A program made the position numbers and the translations under genes. A stretch of 64,000 nucleotides of DNA, from the NCBI RefSeq assembly GCF_040054535.1, contig NC_090785.1, positions 12,190,501 to 12,254,500 of the forward strand, written 5' to 3'. Positions 21,248 to 32,931 of the stretch are shown in pieces. The notes below the pieces were generated by a model that saw only the letters and a program-made list of their open reading frames with translations, was not told the origin of the DNA and searched no databases. How positions within the stretch are numbered: position 1 is the stretch's first letter; every line of letters starts with the position of its first letter. Origin of the DNA: Antennarius striatus (taxonomy: Eukaryota > Chordata > Actinopteri > Lophiiformes > Antennariidae).

Positions 21248-23768
21248 TTACAGGATAACATACGGTACACTAAAGAATACAACCATTTGATGCTGGTTTA
21301 TTTCTTTTATATGACCTACTAACTTAAGGGGAACTAATTAATTCAAAAGTTACAGGTTACATTAATCATTGTACCTCCACATTCTTCAGTTCCAGGACGT
21401 TGTTTGTGAATCGTTGTGAAATCTCCATCTTAGGAGCAATGCCACAAATACCGCAGATCATATCGTTGTAATCACGCATCGTCAGACATTCAAAGGCCCA
21501 GTAGCCACTAAGAAGGAGCTCCTGAATTGGAGATTGCTCCTCTGGACTCAAGGCATGTACTGATGCAAAAGGAGAAAACAAAATTAAGACAGAAAGACTA
21601 AATTAATGATGCACATTTAGTGTGTAGAGCGCTTTGTCTGGTGTTTACCAGGGTGACTGGGAACGTGGTCTAATATGGTCCTGGATGCCAGAGAGGGATT
21701 AAGGCCTTGTTTGATTCCAGCTCTGAGCTTCAGGAACAGGTCAATGCTAACCAGCAGTCTATTCCCGACATTGAACAAACCTGCCAAATAGAAAAACTCT
21801 ATTTAATCCTTAGAAGTTTGCTGAAGGCCATAATACCAGTATGAAAAAAAATCTTCAAGCACAAGAGAATTGTTGTTACAACTTTGGTCGTCTTCCCATT
21901 AATACAAGAAACACAAGAGTAGAAACCACAGCGAATATCTACAGTACTTTGTGTTTATTTAGTCTACCAAGGAGGTAACATGTTCAGTCCAGTTCATTTC
22001 TTAGTCAGCAGGAATGAGGTAAAGCTATTATGACTTTCATGAAACCATGGGAAAGGTAGCAGCAGGAAACCAAATCATGAAGCTAGACTTAGGGTCGAAA
22101 TAAAAATAATATCTCAATTGTCAAATAAACCCTTCTGCTCTAAAGAGATTCAGAAGCATGTTTTTTAAAAATAACAAAATAGGTACTCTTATTTCCTTGA
22201 AGTCCAACCACAACCTGATCGGTTGTGTTACCTCTGAATAAATGATGACAATAATGAGGACAATAAACCAAAGTGGATCTGTCAGGTTTAATTAATGCCT
22301 GACTAGAAATGTCCTGAAACAATGTCTCAAGAAATGCTGGTGGTGAAGAACCATTGCTCACCTGGATGCAGGTCAGTGAAGCTATGCAGAGCTAAGCACT
22401 GAACGTTGAGACACACTTTGAGCTGCAGAGACACCGTCTGGAGGACTGTCTCAGTCAGCAGCCAGCAGTTCTCTTGTCCTGAAATGGTACTAGAACATAT
22501 GGGTATACACATTAGGGAACAGCTGTACTGTTTCAGGACAAGACTCAATATTAATTTCAAAAGAAAGAAAAGTCCTTTTTCATCAAATTTCTTCTCTTCT
22601 ACAGAAGCACTTCCTAAACTCAGATCTTGTGTCGTGCTTAAAACTCAAAAACTTATTTCTTCAATTGTATCCATCCTGTTAACTCTGTATGTTCATAAAA
22701 CTGCCTGAACCCTTGGCAACAGCTGTGGACAAGAAAGGTCAAGAGTGCAACTGTAGCTCTGATGAGACACAGGGATTGTGAGTGTCAGTTGAGTAGAGGA
22801 AACATCAGTTACGGTAATTTTAGGGTAACGTTGACAGACTAATGTCAGCCTCCAGAGTATATACGTATAAATTCCTACATTTTTTCCTCACTAGTCCTCT
22901 ATGAAGTTACACACAAGTCATAAACTGCACAGCAACACAATCTAAACCATCCTAAGTCAGCACCTTAAGTTAACATTGAATTAATTTTGAGATTTTTGTC
23001 GGAACAACAAACCTAAATATAATTTTATAACAAAATAAAATACGAGTTCAGAAGGAGGAACGGAAGTGGAAATTAACAAATCCTTCCATGGCGATGCCAT
23101 GACCCACCTTCATCATCCTTATGCCAAGTCAATCACAGGCAGAGTAGGCTGAGTCACAGCATCGCCATAGTAAGATTTGTAAATTCACCTCACATCATCG
23201 ACAGAATTTGACAATAAAGCTAGAAGCATGATAGGTAAATGATGAGATGAAGTAAATTAGTAAAAAGGGTAAATACTGGACTGTATCAGCCTCTCCTTGT
23301 CCCACAACAAACCAACTTCTCACCTCTGATCTCCTTTGAACAGAGGGTAGTTACACAAACCACATTGAGTGGCAGCTGATTCATAGAACTGAGGCCAACC
23401 AGTCTCAACCAGAGTCTCCGTCTCTGTGACGCTGTCAAGCTCCTGGTGGCCAGGCTGTACCAACACAATCTGAATACTGTTCAGCTCCTGGATGAGGGCC
23501 AACGTTTCCTGGAGCTCAATCTCACTCTCAGGAATCTGAAGGGTACGATGCAATAACTGCAGGGTATTTTGGCGTTGGATGTCCTTCTGAGAAGGACTCA
23601 GGGTCTGGTGTGGATCAAGCAGCATCACAGACTGCAAAACAAAGGAGAATGAGATGGACGATGTATAATCCTCTGTGATTTTTGTAGCAAATGCACTGTA
23701 CAATGAAGCTTCAAGGAGCTGTCAACATGTCCTTAAAATGTAAACATGTAAACTTCTAAATATCAAGG

Positions 23769-23833
<65 letters not shown>

Positions 23834-25892
23834 ACGTTGATGTCACGAGTTAAAAAATACAGTTCAACTATGACCACTTCTCAGAATTATTTCTGGAAAA
23901 TGCTGGAGAGAAAACACGATGAATTATGGATGACACAGTTGGAAACTTTACCAGACTGTCTTGACTTGAGAAGAATCAGGAGGAAGTAAATGTTCACCTT
24001 AGTTCCCTTGGCGTACTTCAGGCTCAGCTCACAGCCACATTTAGGGCACACAGCAGGTTTGTGTCTGTTCTTATATATGTAGTCACAGGAGGGGTTCTTA
24101 CAACGACCCCTTCCTCGTGCCGTAGATAGTCCCAAATCCTAACACAAGAACAATGTGCAGCAATTATTCACAATGTTATTCATCAATGTGACATTTGAGA
24201 AGTATCATCGAGTTAAGAAATAAAAGCACTTGAATAAAAAACCAATATACTTACAAAACTGGAAATAGTGTGTTTTTGTTTCAAAGGCATGACTGGCAGG
24301 ATATTCAGCCTCCTGTCAGTCCATGAAGACGCAGCCTGGATTCCATCAGGAACAGAAGACACCTGTTAGAATAATGTACCAAAGTTATCCCATATTTACT
24401 GATTTACATACTTTTATTCCTTATACTGCATACCATGCGCATATAAATGTGTATGTGTTTGTCTGGCTATGCACTGAGTTATGTTTCGGCAGAGGTCGAA
24501 AGGTCACAATTAAGGTAGCAGCTGATGACTAGTTTAAGATGTAAACCCTGACCTGCTGAAAAAAAGGACAATACCATAAAAGGACGAAGTTACTCTTGTG
24601 ACATTATACCATACATGGTGCATTGCTGATATTTTTGTCCCCCATCCTTTAGGACACATTGTACAGGGACTGCCCAACTGAAATAAAAAAAGGTTTCGGC
24701 AAAGACATGTTGAGAACGGGGTGGAGCTCTGTAACTGATCACATCTCTGCCCGTTCTCCTCGCGAGTAAAAAATATAACCGCTGTCTTCTCCTTTTTGTG
24801 AGTGTGTTTTAAATTTTCTAGTTTGTTTGAACCTGACAACACCTGTGGGATGACACATAATAAGTGACAAGTTGTATCTTTGCTGTTTCCATTGATGTTT
24901 GTATGAGTGTGTGGGTGTTCACCTGTTTGGTTGTGATTGCTGGGACAATCTGTCCGAGCTGCTTTAGGGTGCTGGGTTTGAGACCAGAGAAACTGTCCTG
25001 AGCCACTGTGGCTAAAAGACAGCCACATGAACAAAGAGTAAAAATTATTTGGTACAAAGAAACCATTTCTGATCTATATAATTAAGGCAATCTGTGTGTG
25101 TCATATAAATACATAGCACGCATCTATAGAAAAAACATCAAAAGATGGACAGTACCAGTGGATTTATTGTTGTAAGTAGTTTGAAGCTTTCCTTTCTCAG
25201 GTGGGACTGTTAGGATCTGGAACAAAGTAGAACCTAGAAACACAAACATGGGCCTAAATATGAGTCCATATGGTGACTTTAACTTTACAACAGAATATAG
25301 CTTGCGTGCTGCTTGTTATAGCTCACCTGTGTTATAGTAGGCAGGAAGGATGGGTCTCACAGGCCTCCTCCGAGCAGCAGCGTTGCCTCCGCATTGACCT
25401 TGGACTGCGATACCCTTAAGGCCATTTTTCAACTGTCTATTTGATAAGGGAGACCAAGAATATTACAAAAACAAAACATATGGTTACAATAAAAACAGCT
25501 GCTATAGGAACACACAGATTCTTATACCAGTATAATTGTATAACAAAATACAGTAATTGTGTTCTGATGTGGTTCAATGTCCGTAGACAAAATAGTGTGT
25601 TTTAGAATTAGAAACTTAACTCTTGTGATATACAGTGGGCTTGTGCTTTGAAGTTACACCATACAGTATATAATGTCTGCAGTGTCAACGTGTCAACAGA
25701 AGGGCAGCAGTGGCTCAGTGGTAGAGCGGGTTGTCCAATGCTCTAAGACTGGCGGTTCGATTCCCACACCTGCCCATCTCGGAGTGTGTGCACCTCCGGA
25801 GCACTGCCGAGGCACCCTTGAGCAAGACGCCCCCACAAGTTGCTCATTAGGGGCGCACCAGGAAGGAGCTGCCCGCCAATCTCCTGTCAGTC

Positions 25893-25946
<54 letters not shown>

Positions 25947-28900
25947 ACAGGGGCCTGTACACACTGACATGTATGTATGTGTTTGATTGAAGAATTTACT
26001 GACTAGAGTGTAACTAACTAGAGTCCCTTCAGGGATCAGACTAGTATACAAAATGTAAAAAAAAAAAAGTTTTCTGACCAATTTGATTGCGGTACAGTAA
26101 TAAAATGCTGAGCCTCACTTTTTTTTCTCCTGTTCCTTGATGCTGCTGACCTCTGGTGGTTTTACAACAGGACCTGCACACTGCTTCCTTGGGGTTAGTT
26201 GAACTCCCCCTCCTTTTTTGTTCCCACTAGTGTTTATTTTGCTGGAATCAGCATTATATTCCTTTGAAGGTATGGGATCGTAGTGTTCAGTAGGCTTCGA
26301 CTCAACTGTCTGCAAATGTGAGCCAGCATCTTTCTCTTTTTTCTTCTTTTTCTAGTACAAAAAAACAGGCAAAACTCATTCACTTTAGCACAGGCATCAA
26401 CTGAAAGTGGCTTCATCATCGTAATACACCTGGATGCTGACAAACGATTGAACGTCTATGATATTGCTTGACACTTACAGCAGGTATCCATTTTCCACCA
26501 AGGTGGCTCCCACATTCTGGGCACATTGGTGGTTTGTGACGGGTGACATACACAAATGAACATCCAGCTTTTAGACACCTCCCTCGACCTCTCCGGGTGT
26601 ACGTCTTCACAGACTACAAAAGAAGAAGGACAAATGGAGCTTTCTGTCAGCTGCTATCAGGACATCCAATCACCAGGTTTTGTATATTATAGTGATGGAT
26701 ATCGCAACACCCATGCACCCGTGCAGACGCCAACCTCATAGAGCAAAACCCTGTGTCGGTATCACATTAAGAAAGTCGCGTGACGGATACAGGAACTGTT
26801 TGGAACTGACACTGATGTGCCTCAACTGTGCTGTGTGAGTTGTGTTTTCTATGGCTAGAGGTTGAATCAAAAAAGTGTTACAGACTCAATCTCAAAACGA
26901 AGGAAACACCTATTTTTATTTAAATAAAAATTTGTAAGAAAAAAAAGAACCAGGCCACAAGCATCCTTATTCACAACACATTTAGATTTTCACGTTATGA
27001 TACACGTTCACATTATCTGACTGTATCTAAAAACATTTTAAATTCAAATGAAGATATGAATTAATGCTGTATAAAATACAATGACTTAAATTACATTATT
27101 GTATATACTAGTTCATCAAAACAGTCTCAGTTGAGTCCGTCAACTAGGTTGCCTTAGGGGTTTTAAACTCTAGCAGGCGTCACTATGCAGTCACACAGTA
27201 TCAACACAGTATCAATATGTTTGGCAATGTGTCCAAATGCTTCATGACGCTTCATCTACCCATCACTGGTATATTATATATTTCTCAATTTCTTTCAATT
27301 CCCACTGAGATCACTAAAGCAGATGAATGATGCAGCTGCTTACCATTTTATATGAAGGTTTGGCACTTTGCTCCATGTTGGATCCAACAGAAACCATCAT
27401 TACTGAACCCACAGAGCTGACACCTACCAAAGAAGTGGGCTCCAGCAAGTTCTGAAATCACAAACAAATCCCTTCAATGGACTTTTATCAATGAAGTCCT
27501 TGCAACTCTTTTTAATAATAACTAAAGCTTTTTCTGCTAGGTGACAGAGGGACTTGCGTCTCACCTGAGTGGGTATGATTGCAACCATCTGAGTTGTTTC
27601 TCCCTGGTTTTGATGCACTGTTGGCACACAATAACCACGACCAGTGGCTGTTGTCTCATTTCCTTTCAGTGTGACCACATTGGTTGTAGGTTCAGCAGAA
27701 ACCTCAATGTCCACGGAGGCTGGGGATTTGGATAAGAGAGCGGAAGGGGAGGAGGGTGGGATTCCTTGGGGTTCCATAGGATGAGAAGTTACAACCGTTT
27801 CCTGTAGCATGTCATCAACAACGATGGGTTGTCCTGAAAGTTCCACCTCACCTGCCAGCCCAAGAGGTGTGAACTGGGACTCTTGAGTCAGCGTTATTGG
27901 AGGAAGACCTCCTTCCACTGGAGAGTCCAGAGTCTCCACACTCACTTCCGGCAAAGAAGCCAGCTTGTGATTTACAGTGGATCCATTAGACAGGAGAAAA
28001 TAACTGGCTCTGGGGAGGATTTTGCGGAAGCCTGGCAGGTCTTTGGAGGGGCAGAGGGTTGACTGAGGGACAAGCAGACAGAAACTGTTGGTTATTACCC
28101 AGAGAATCAGGTCAGCCAATTGGCCTCTGCTGCAGTGAAACAGGAAAATACAGTATACTTCTTTCTTGGGATACTTGATGTCATAGCATCACTTCATTCC
28201 GACTTCATCTTCACTTCCATTCACTTTAAATTCAATCACTTCCGTTGCTCTCACTGGTTCTCTGCACTGAGTTATCAAACTGAAGGATTCAACGTTTAAT
28301 ACCTAGAATCAACCATCCCCCATTGGACCTCAACATTGGTTTGCTTTAAGCTCTTTGTCTGTCATGAAGTTGCTGCTGCACGTTTTATCAGCATTAGATA
28401 AACATATGAATTACAACTGATTGATTTTGAACACCACAATTTGTGACTTTGCTCAATCTATCGAAGACTTTTCTGCAAACCCTTTTGTGATTTTTAATCA
28501 TTTGAGCAACGCATGGACTTTGAATGTTTATAATTGTGTTAGATACTACAAAAACTAGTAGTTATCATTTAACCCTGCATTAAAACAGCAGAGGAAGTCC
28601 AACCACAAAAATGACTGACATGAACATAGTCTGCACATTCAAATGTCCTTCAGAGCAAGCCAGTTTTATCCAATATTTACACTGGAAGAGACAAAAGGCA
28701 TCATAGCTCCTTACATGTATGGATTTATTCCTATTAAAAATTTGACTGAAACTTACTGTGTCCATGCCCTCCTTCTCAGACTTGGCCTTCTCCAGGTAAT
28801 AGGCTTTCTCAGAGACGCTGAGCCTCTTCCAGCTCTCACTGATACGTTTGTTGATCTCAGACTGTGGAATGTTAGGAACTTCTTGTTGCATATCCTGGAG

Positions 28901-29191
28901 AACATCGAAGTAATACAGCAGGTAGGCTGACCTGGAGAAGACAGGTTACACATCTTGTTAGTACAAAGGCACTAACAGAAATTATGGGCCATGCTTAGAA
29001 CTATGCCACTGGCTTTTTTGAGAGTCCTTTGTGATTTATACTGTACTTTACCTTGGCTTCTTAGGTTTCTCAAGACTGAGCTCTTGGGCTTTGCACTTCC
29101 TCTTTTTGGGGGTCGTCGCCTCCATTTGGGTGTAGCAGCTTTCCACCTCCTCAGTCACTTTAACAACCTCAAACACCTCAAGTTTCTCCAT
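18372..29191 (-). CDS. hmgxb3: HMG-box containing protein 3
   Basis: Nuclear HMG-box protein of poorly known role. Twenty exons, 5' to 3': 29191-29052, 28931-28757, 28062-27565, 27451-27344, 26613-26479, 26351-26119, 25436-25327, 25233-25156, 25011-24923, 24362-24255, 24138-23998, 23631-23324, 22489-22362, 21780-21649, 21559-21375, 20211-19989, 19878-19745, 19661-19542, 19436-19227, 18968-18372. Phases close to 1283 codons; human is about 1290. The HMG box spans residues 45-105 (SAYLLYYFDVLQ, then SESWKRLSVSEKAYYLEKAK). Two related Cys clusters share the RGRGRC..C..Y..RHKP..CP.CG pattern (exons 5 and 11). The large carboxy region has YWAFECLTMRDYNDMICGIC, WGRNQGCFSDPFEKP and YYYLYNRLVDFLTSRDIV, as in the human protein. 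TAA overlaps an AATAAA. Neighbours match the vertebrate HMGXB3-CSF1R order. Confidence 0.95.
20212..21374 (-). other. hmgxb3: hmgxb3 intron 15 with (CA)n
   Basis: The 1.16-kb intron holds a (CA)n tract at about 21162-21246 and otherwise unremarkable AT-rich sequence. No extra exon is seen. Confidence 0.7.
22490..23323 (-). other. hmgxb3: hmgxb3 intron 12
   Basis: The 0.83-kb intron shows no exon and no repeat that I recognise. The acceptor at its 3' end is TTCTAG (exon begins at 22489). A tempting AG inside CATTTCAG 10 nt further in would break the reading frame. Confidence 0.65.
23770..23836 (+). repeat. (CA)n microsatellite
   Basis: About 33 CA units in an hmgxb3 intron. Confidence 0.95.
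25702..26068 (+). mobile_element. tRNA-derived SINE
   Basis: The head carries an A box (TGGCTCAGTGGTAGAGCGG) and a B box (GGTTCGATTCC) of RNA polymerase III type. A SINE body follows, then an internal (TG)n tract, a tail ending 'cccttcagggatca' and an A-run at 26057-26068. There is no cloverleaf-complete tRNA. It lies antisense in hmgxb3 intron 6 (25437-26118), only about 50 bp from the exon 6 donor. Confidence 0.85.
26614..28756 (-). other. hmgxb3: hmgxb3 introns 2-4 region, non-coding parts
   Basis: Apart from exons 3 (27565-28062) and 4 (27344-27451), the introns 26614-27343 and 28063-28756 show only AT-rich sequence. I recognise no repeat, RNA gene or extra exon in them. Confidence 0.65.
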
Positions 29192-30880
29192 GATCACCAC
29201 ACATCTAGGCCTAGCATGAAAATGGTATGTAGTTAGTGATCATTTCGGACCTTCATGAAGTTTTTATTGATGAGAAATAATTTGTCACTCTTGTACTATT
29301 AAACGAACGCAAAGGATTCCTGAAGTTCATCTGAGCCAAATGTGGAGCTGTGATTCGGCTGAGATGCCAGTGGAGACATGCTTTTTCGGATGAAGGACAA
29401 CATTACGCAGTCAAGACTGTGGATTCGTGTTTCATGCAAAGACATCAAGGGACGACAATGTCGTGGACAACCGACAGTATCGCAGCCAGTTGTCATACAT
29501 GTGTCTCATCGGGACTACAGTATAGCGCTGGGATTTAAAGGACTGGTCCGTCCATGTTTTCAAACCAGGTTTAATGGCGTGTGTTTATACTGCCTGAACA
29601 GTGCTCGGCTATCCAATGAAATGAGTCCTTATTGACGCCTTACCTACGATGACCCGAGGCTCCTCACTTTGCTACCAACAACCTTTGGAGGTCGCCGAAA
29701 AAGTCCGAAGTTGTGCTGATAATAAGTAATTGGGACATTTATCGATACTTTGTGTTAATTGAAGGATATGCAACGCACAGATGTCTACAAACTAGCTTCG
29801 TTTCTTGTCGACATGTAGAAAACATGGCGGTATGTTACATTGGCCTTAAACTAATCAAATGCAAGAATACACAAACGTTGACCAATCACAGTGAACCTTG
29901 TTGACACGTGACGATTATTTCGTCACCAATCGACGGTCGTACTGAATATGGCCACAGGCCTTCGCTGTTTGAGCGAAAATAGTGGTATAACTTGAGAAAT
30001 AATAGATATGTGAACTGTTAGAATTAGCTATAAGTAAAAGCTCCCGAAATAGAATGACGACGAACAATCCACAGATAAAAATGTGAGACTACTACAGATT
30101 AATATGTCACAAAACATACTGTAGAAAGTAGAGGTTTGCAAATAAATATCTTGTGAAATAATGAATACACTAGACTCTTAATATTTTTGATGGTTTGCAA
30201 ATGAATTGGAGGACAAAAATCCTGCGCTCTGTACCGAACATATGAGAACAAATAGGCAAGCCTATTACAGAGTGAGAGTAATTGTATTACTGTATTATAT
30301 ATTGATTGGGAATTTTATCAGACGTTGCAAATTAAGTTGAAAATGTATAGCAAGGGTAAACGTAATTACATTAATATAAAAATTAGGTGATATATAAGAT
30401 AAACCACAAATGACAACTTGTAAAATAGTGTAATAAAGAAAGCAAAAGGCTGCATTATTACAATATTAAAAGTAGAGAAAGAAGAAATGAAGGAGGGTAA
30501 TATGGCCTGATATTTAAAATGTTTTATTCTCACATGCAATTATCATATAGATCAATATCGTGAAATGACTTCTCTGTTTCTGACCTATTTGATGACCTAG
30601 CGACAGTGCTTTGTGTACTGTAGTTGGGATAGTTTATAGAACAAAATGCAGTTTATAGAACAAAAAGTTTATAGAACAAAATAATTTCCTTGATGGGACC
30701 TTCTGAAGGGATGAATAAAGTCCTACTCTATTCTCTACTCTCTCAGTACCAAGAAGGGGTAATTTACACTCCGTCCAGGCGGTGGCAGTAAAGAGGAAAA
30801 GGTTTTTCTCAGCCGCCTTTACGGAAGAGAAGAAGACGTGGACAGGGCTCAGGCTGAAGAGCTACATCCCAGAGACCAAC
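29192..30880. promoter_or_regulatory. Head-to-head hmgxb3 / slc35a4 promoter region
   Basis: The divergent genes start 1.7 kb apart. An acceptor-like CCTAG lies about 13 nt upstream of the hmgxb3 ATG, so a non-coding first exon is likely. At about 29821-29831 the minus strand reads CCGCCATGTT, a good YY1 match typical of TATA-less starts. Two CCAAT boxes (29882 and 29926) and a CACGTGAC E-box (29905-29912) follow within 110 bp. I infer an hmgxb3 core promoter at 29780-29960. The slc35a4 start probably lies at 30770-30860, just after a retroposon-tail fragment. 29960-30630 is AT-rich with nothing recognisable. Confidence 0.45.
30631..30745 (+). repeat. Short tandem repeat and retroposon-tail fragment
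   Basis: Three copies of 'gtttatagaacaaaa' (about 30631-30681) are followed by a decayed 'tttcc...gggatgaataaagt...ctattctct' end, the usual 3' tail of fish non-LTR retroposons. It sits within about 100 bp of the likely slc35a4 start. Confidence 0.6.
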
Positions 30881-31882
30881 ATGGGAAATGATAAGGTGAG
30901 TTAGTACATTCTGACTTTTAGTTTATTCATATTGTTTCTTGACATGACGTGATCTACTGGAGGAGAACGACGTAACGGTTCAGGATGAACCGTCCATCTG
31001 AGCGAGGGTTGCCTCTCAATTCAATCAGAATCCATTTGAGCTACTTTATTCAGGTTGCTATTAGCTACAGTAACACGAATTAGGAAAGTTAGAGAAAAAC
31101 AACATGTTAGCTATTGATACGTTTTCTTTGTATGTTCATCTTAAACAACGTTGCACTGTTGCTGCACAGTATCTCAGTTATCCTCAGTAAAATGCTGCAC
31201 TATTTCTTGCAATGTTTTAATTTAGGATCCCCTCCAACATCTCAAAGATCTAACGCAGCTAAAGAATCAGTTGGAGGACATCCAGAGGCGAGTGGAAAGC
31301 GAAGTGTCGGCAGGAATTCCTCAGGTATGTGGTTGGGTGTCTCTGCACGACTACAAGAAGTTAAACTGGTTTTCACGTCACCTACAATCCGTGGACTGTT
31401 ACAGACATGTTCCTTCTCCGATCCAAGGAGAACAGGAACACTTTAGGGCAAAACGGAGAAGTTCTTAAGCAGTGAGACAGTATTTTATTCTGATGGGTCA
31501 GGTTTGTGTCCAACATCGGTGTTGAGTTAGAGCAACTGTATGTACATACAGTCATTTCTTTTAGCATTAACTCTTTAATTTTAGGAAAAGGCAGTCATAA
31601 CTTGGTGTATTTCACAAGTATTCCTTGTTCCGATAGGTCGAATCACGTGCAGGAAACATTAATGTTTAATATATTTTTATTTGGGTTTCAGGGAACAAGA
31701 CACCGTGTACAATATACTGTGTATAATGTAAATTTAAATGAGTAATGTGCATTATTACATTGTGTATTACAATAGCACTGAAGGAGTGGAATCTGAATGA
31801 CAAACACACAACAATATAACTCAACGCAAAATCCTGATGAAGATTGTGTTCCTCTTAAGCTAGAACAGTTGTGTGGGTGTGG

Positions 31883-31917
<35 letters not shown>

Positions 31918-32418
31918 TGTTTTATAGCTGGAACTACAACATCTCACAAATCCTTTCATGTCTGATGTCTTTGTCCATCTAGACTGTTTGGATGTCTGAG
32001 AAATGTTGTTTCAAAGTCAGAACATGAATTCACACATCTGTCTTATTATTTGAAGCATTAATTTCATTTACTTAGAGGTTTTTACTTGAGAGTGCATCTC
32101 TCCTTACTTTTTATTTTTGTGTTGGAACTGCCTTAAATATGTGTACTTATGTTTGATTTAAAAAATGTTTTAAACCTTTTTTGGACAATATGTTCTTTTA
32201 TATTCCTCTTCCTCCAACAGGGAGGCTCAGTGTTGGGATCTCCATTTCTGAAGGGGTTTCTGTCCGGCTATCTGGTGGCCAGGCTTCGCTCCTCTGCCAT
32301 CCTGGGAGTGCTACTGGGAACCATCACTGGCATGTATGCAGCACAGAACTATGATGTACCCAACATTGAAAGGACCGTAAAAGAGTATTTAAACGGCCTG
32401 AAAAAAGGGCCCAAGTAA
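30881..32418 (+). CDS. slc35a4: SLC35A4 upstream-ORF microprotein, 103 aa
   Basis: Three exons, 30881-30895, 31226-31324 and 32221-32418, join in phase 0 to 103 codons, the same length as the human SLC35A4 upstream ORF product. The start has a strong context (CAACATGG). Residues 1-38 form a short acidic/basic coiled-coil-like part (KDLTQLKNQLEDIQRRVE). A Gly-rich hydrophobic segment follows at about 43-80 (GSPFLKGFLSGYLVARLRSS; GVLLGTITGMYAAQ), and the end is NGLKKGPK, all matching the human microprotein as I remember it. That protein is reported as a small inner mitochondrial membrane protein. Its stop is 513 nt before the transporter ATG, so both ORFs probably share one message, with the upstream ORF helping control translation. 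It is protein-coding in its own right here, as judged by family conservation. Confidence 0.92.
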
Positions 32419-32931
32419 TTTCAGCGTATTGCTTCTGTTCCCTGCAACATTGTGGAGACAAGAGGAGGAAATCTTTAGGCAGTGGCTTCTTTGTCAGGAG
32501 CTTGTGATGTCTTAGCCTTGAAGATCTGGACTACAATTATAATTAACTGGAATTTCATTTTGGACTCACTTATTTTTTTGTGAGAATCATTTGTTTCAAG
32601 TTTTTTTTTTTTTTTAAATTTAGTATCAGTTGATGTTAACACAAAGTATGGCTTGGTGCTGAGAACATTTCAACTTTGGTCCATTGTATTTCAGTGTGAA
32701 TTAGTTTTGCTGCCTGGAGCAGTAACACCAAGCTGTTACCTGTGTATAACAGGCCAAAGTTTCTACAACTTGTGTGATTCATACTGCCATTGCATATGCA
32801 GAGAATTGAGCTTGAAATTATTTGTTTGATATTTAAATTGTTGAGCTTGATAAAATGAAAAATTTTATACACATAATCTAGTATATAGAATATTTATGAA
32901 TGAATGAAGTGTAAATTTTGCTTCATTAAAG

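Noticed and set aside
22362-22480. Alternative hmgxb3 exon 13 start at the CATTTCAG acceptor (first base 22479)
   Set aside because: It breaks the reading frame from exon 12; the TTCTAG acceptor ten bases earlier restores it and matches the human protein.
25702-25780. Possible tRNA gene (good A and B boxes)
   Set aside because: No complete cloverleaf, and a SINE body, tail and A-run follow, so it is a SINE head.
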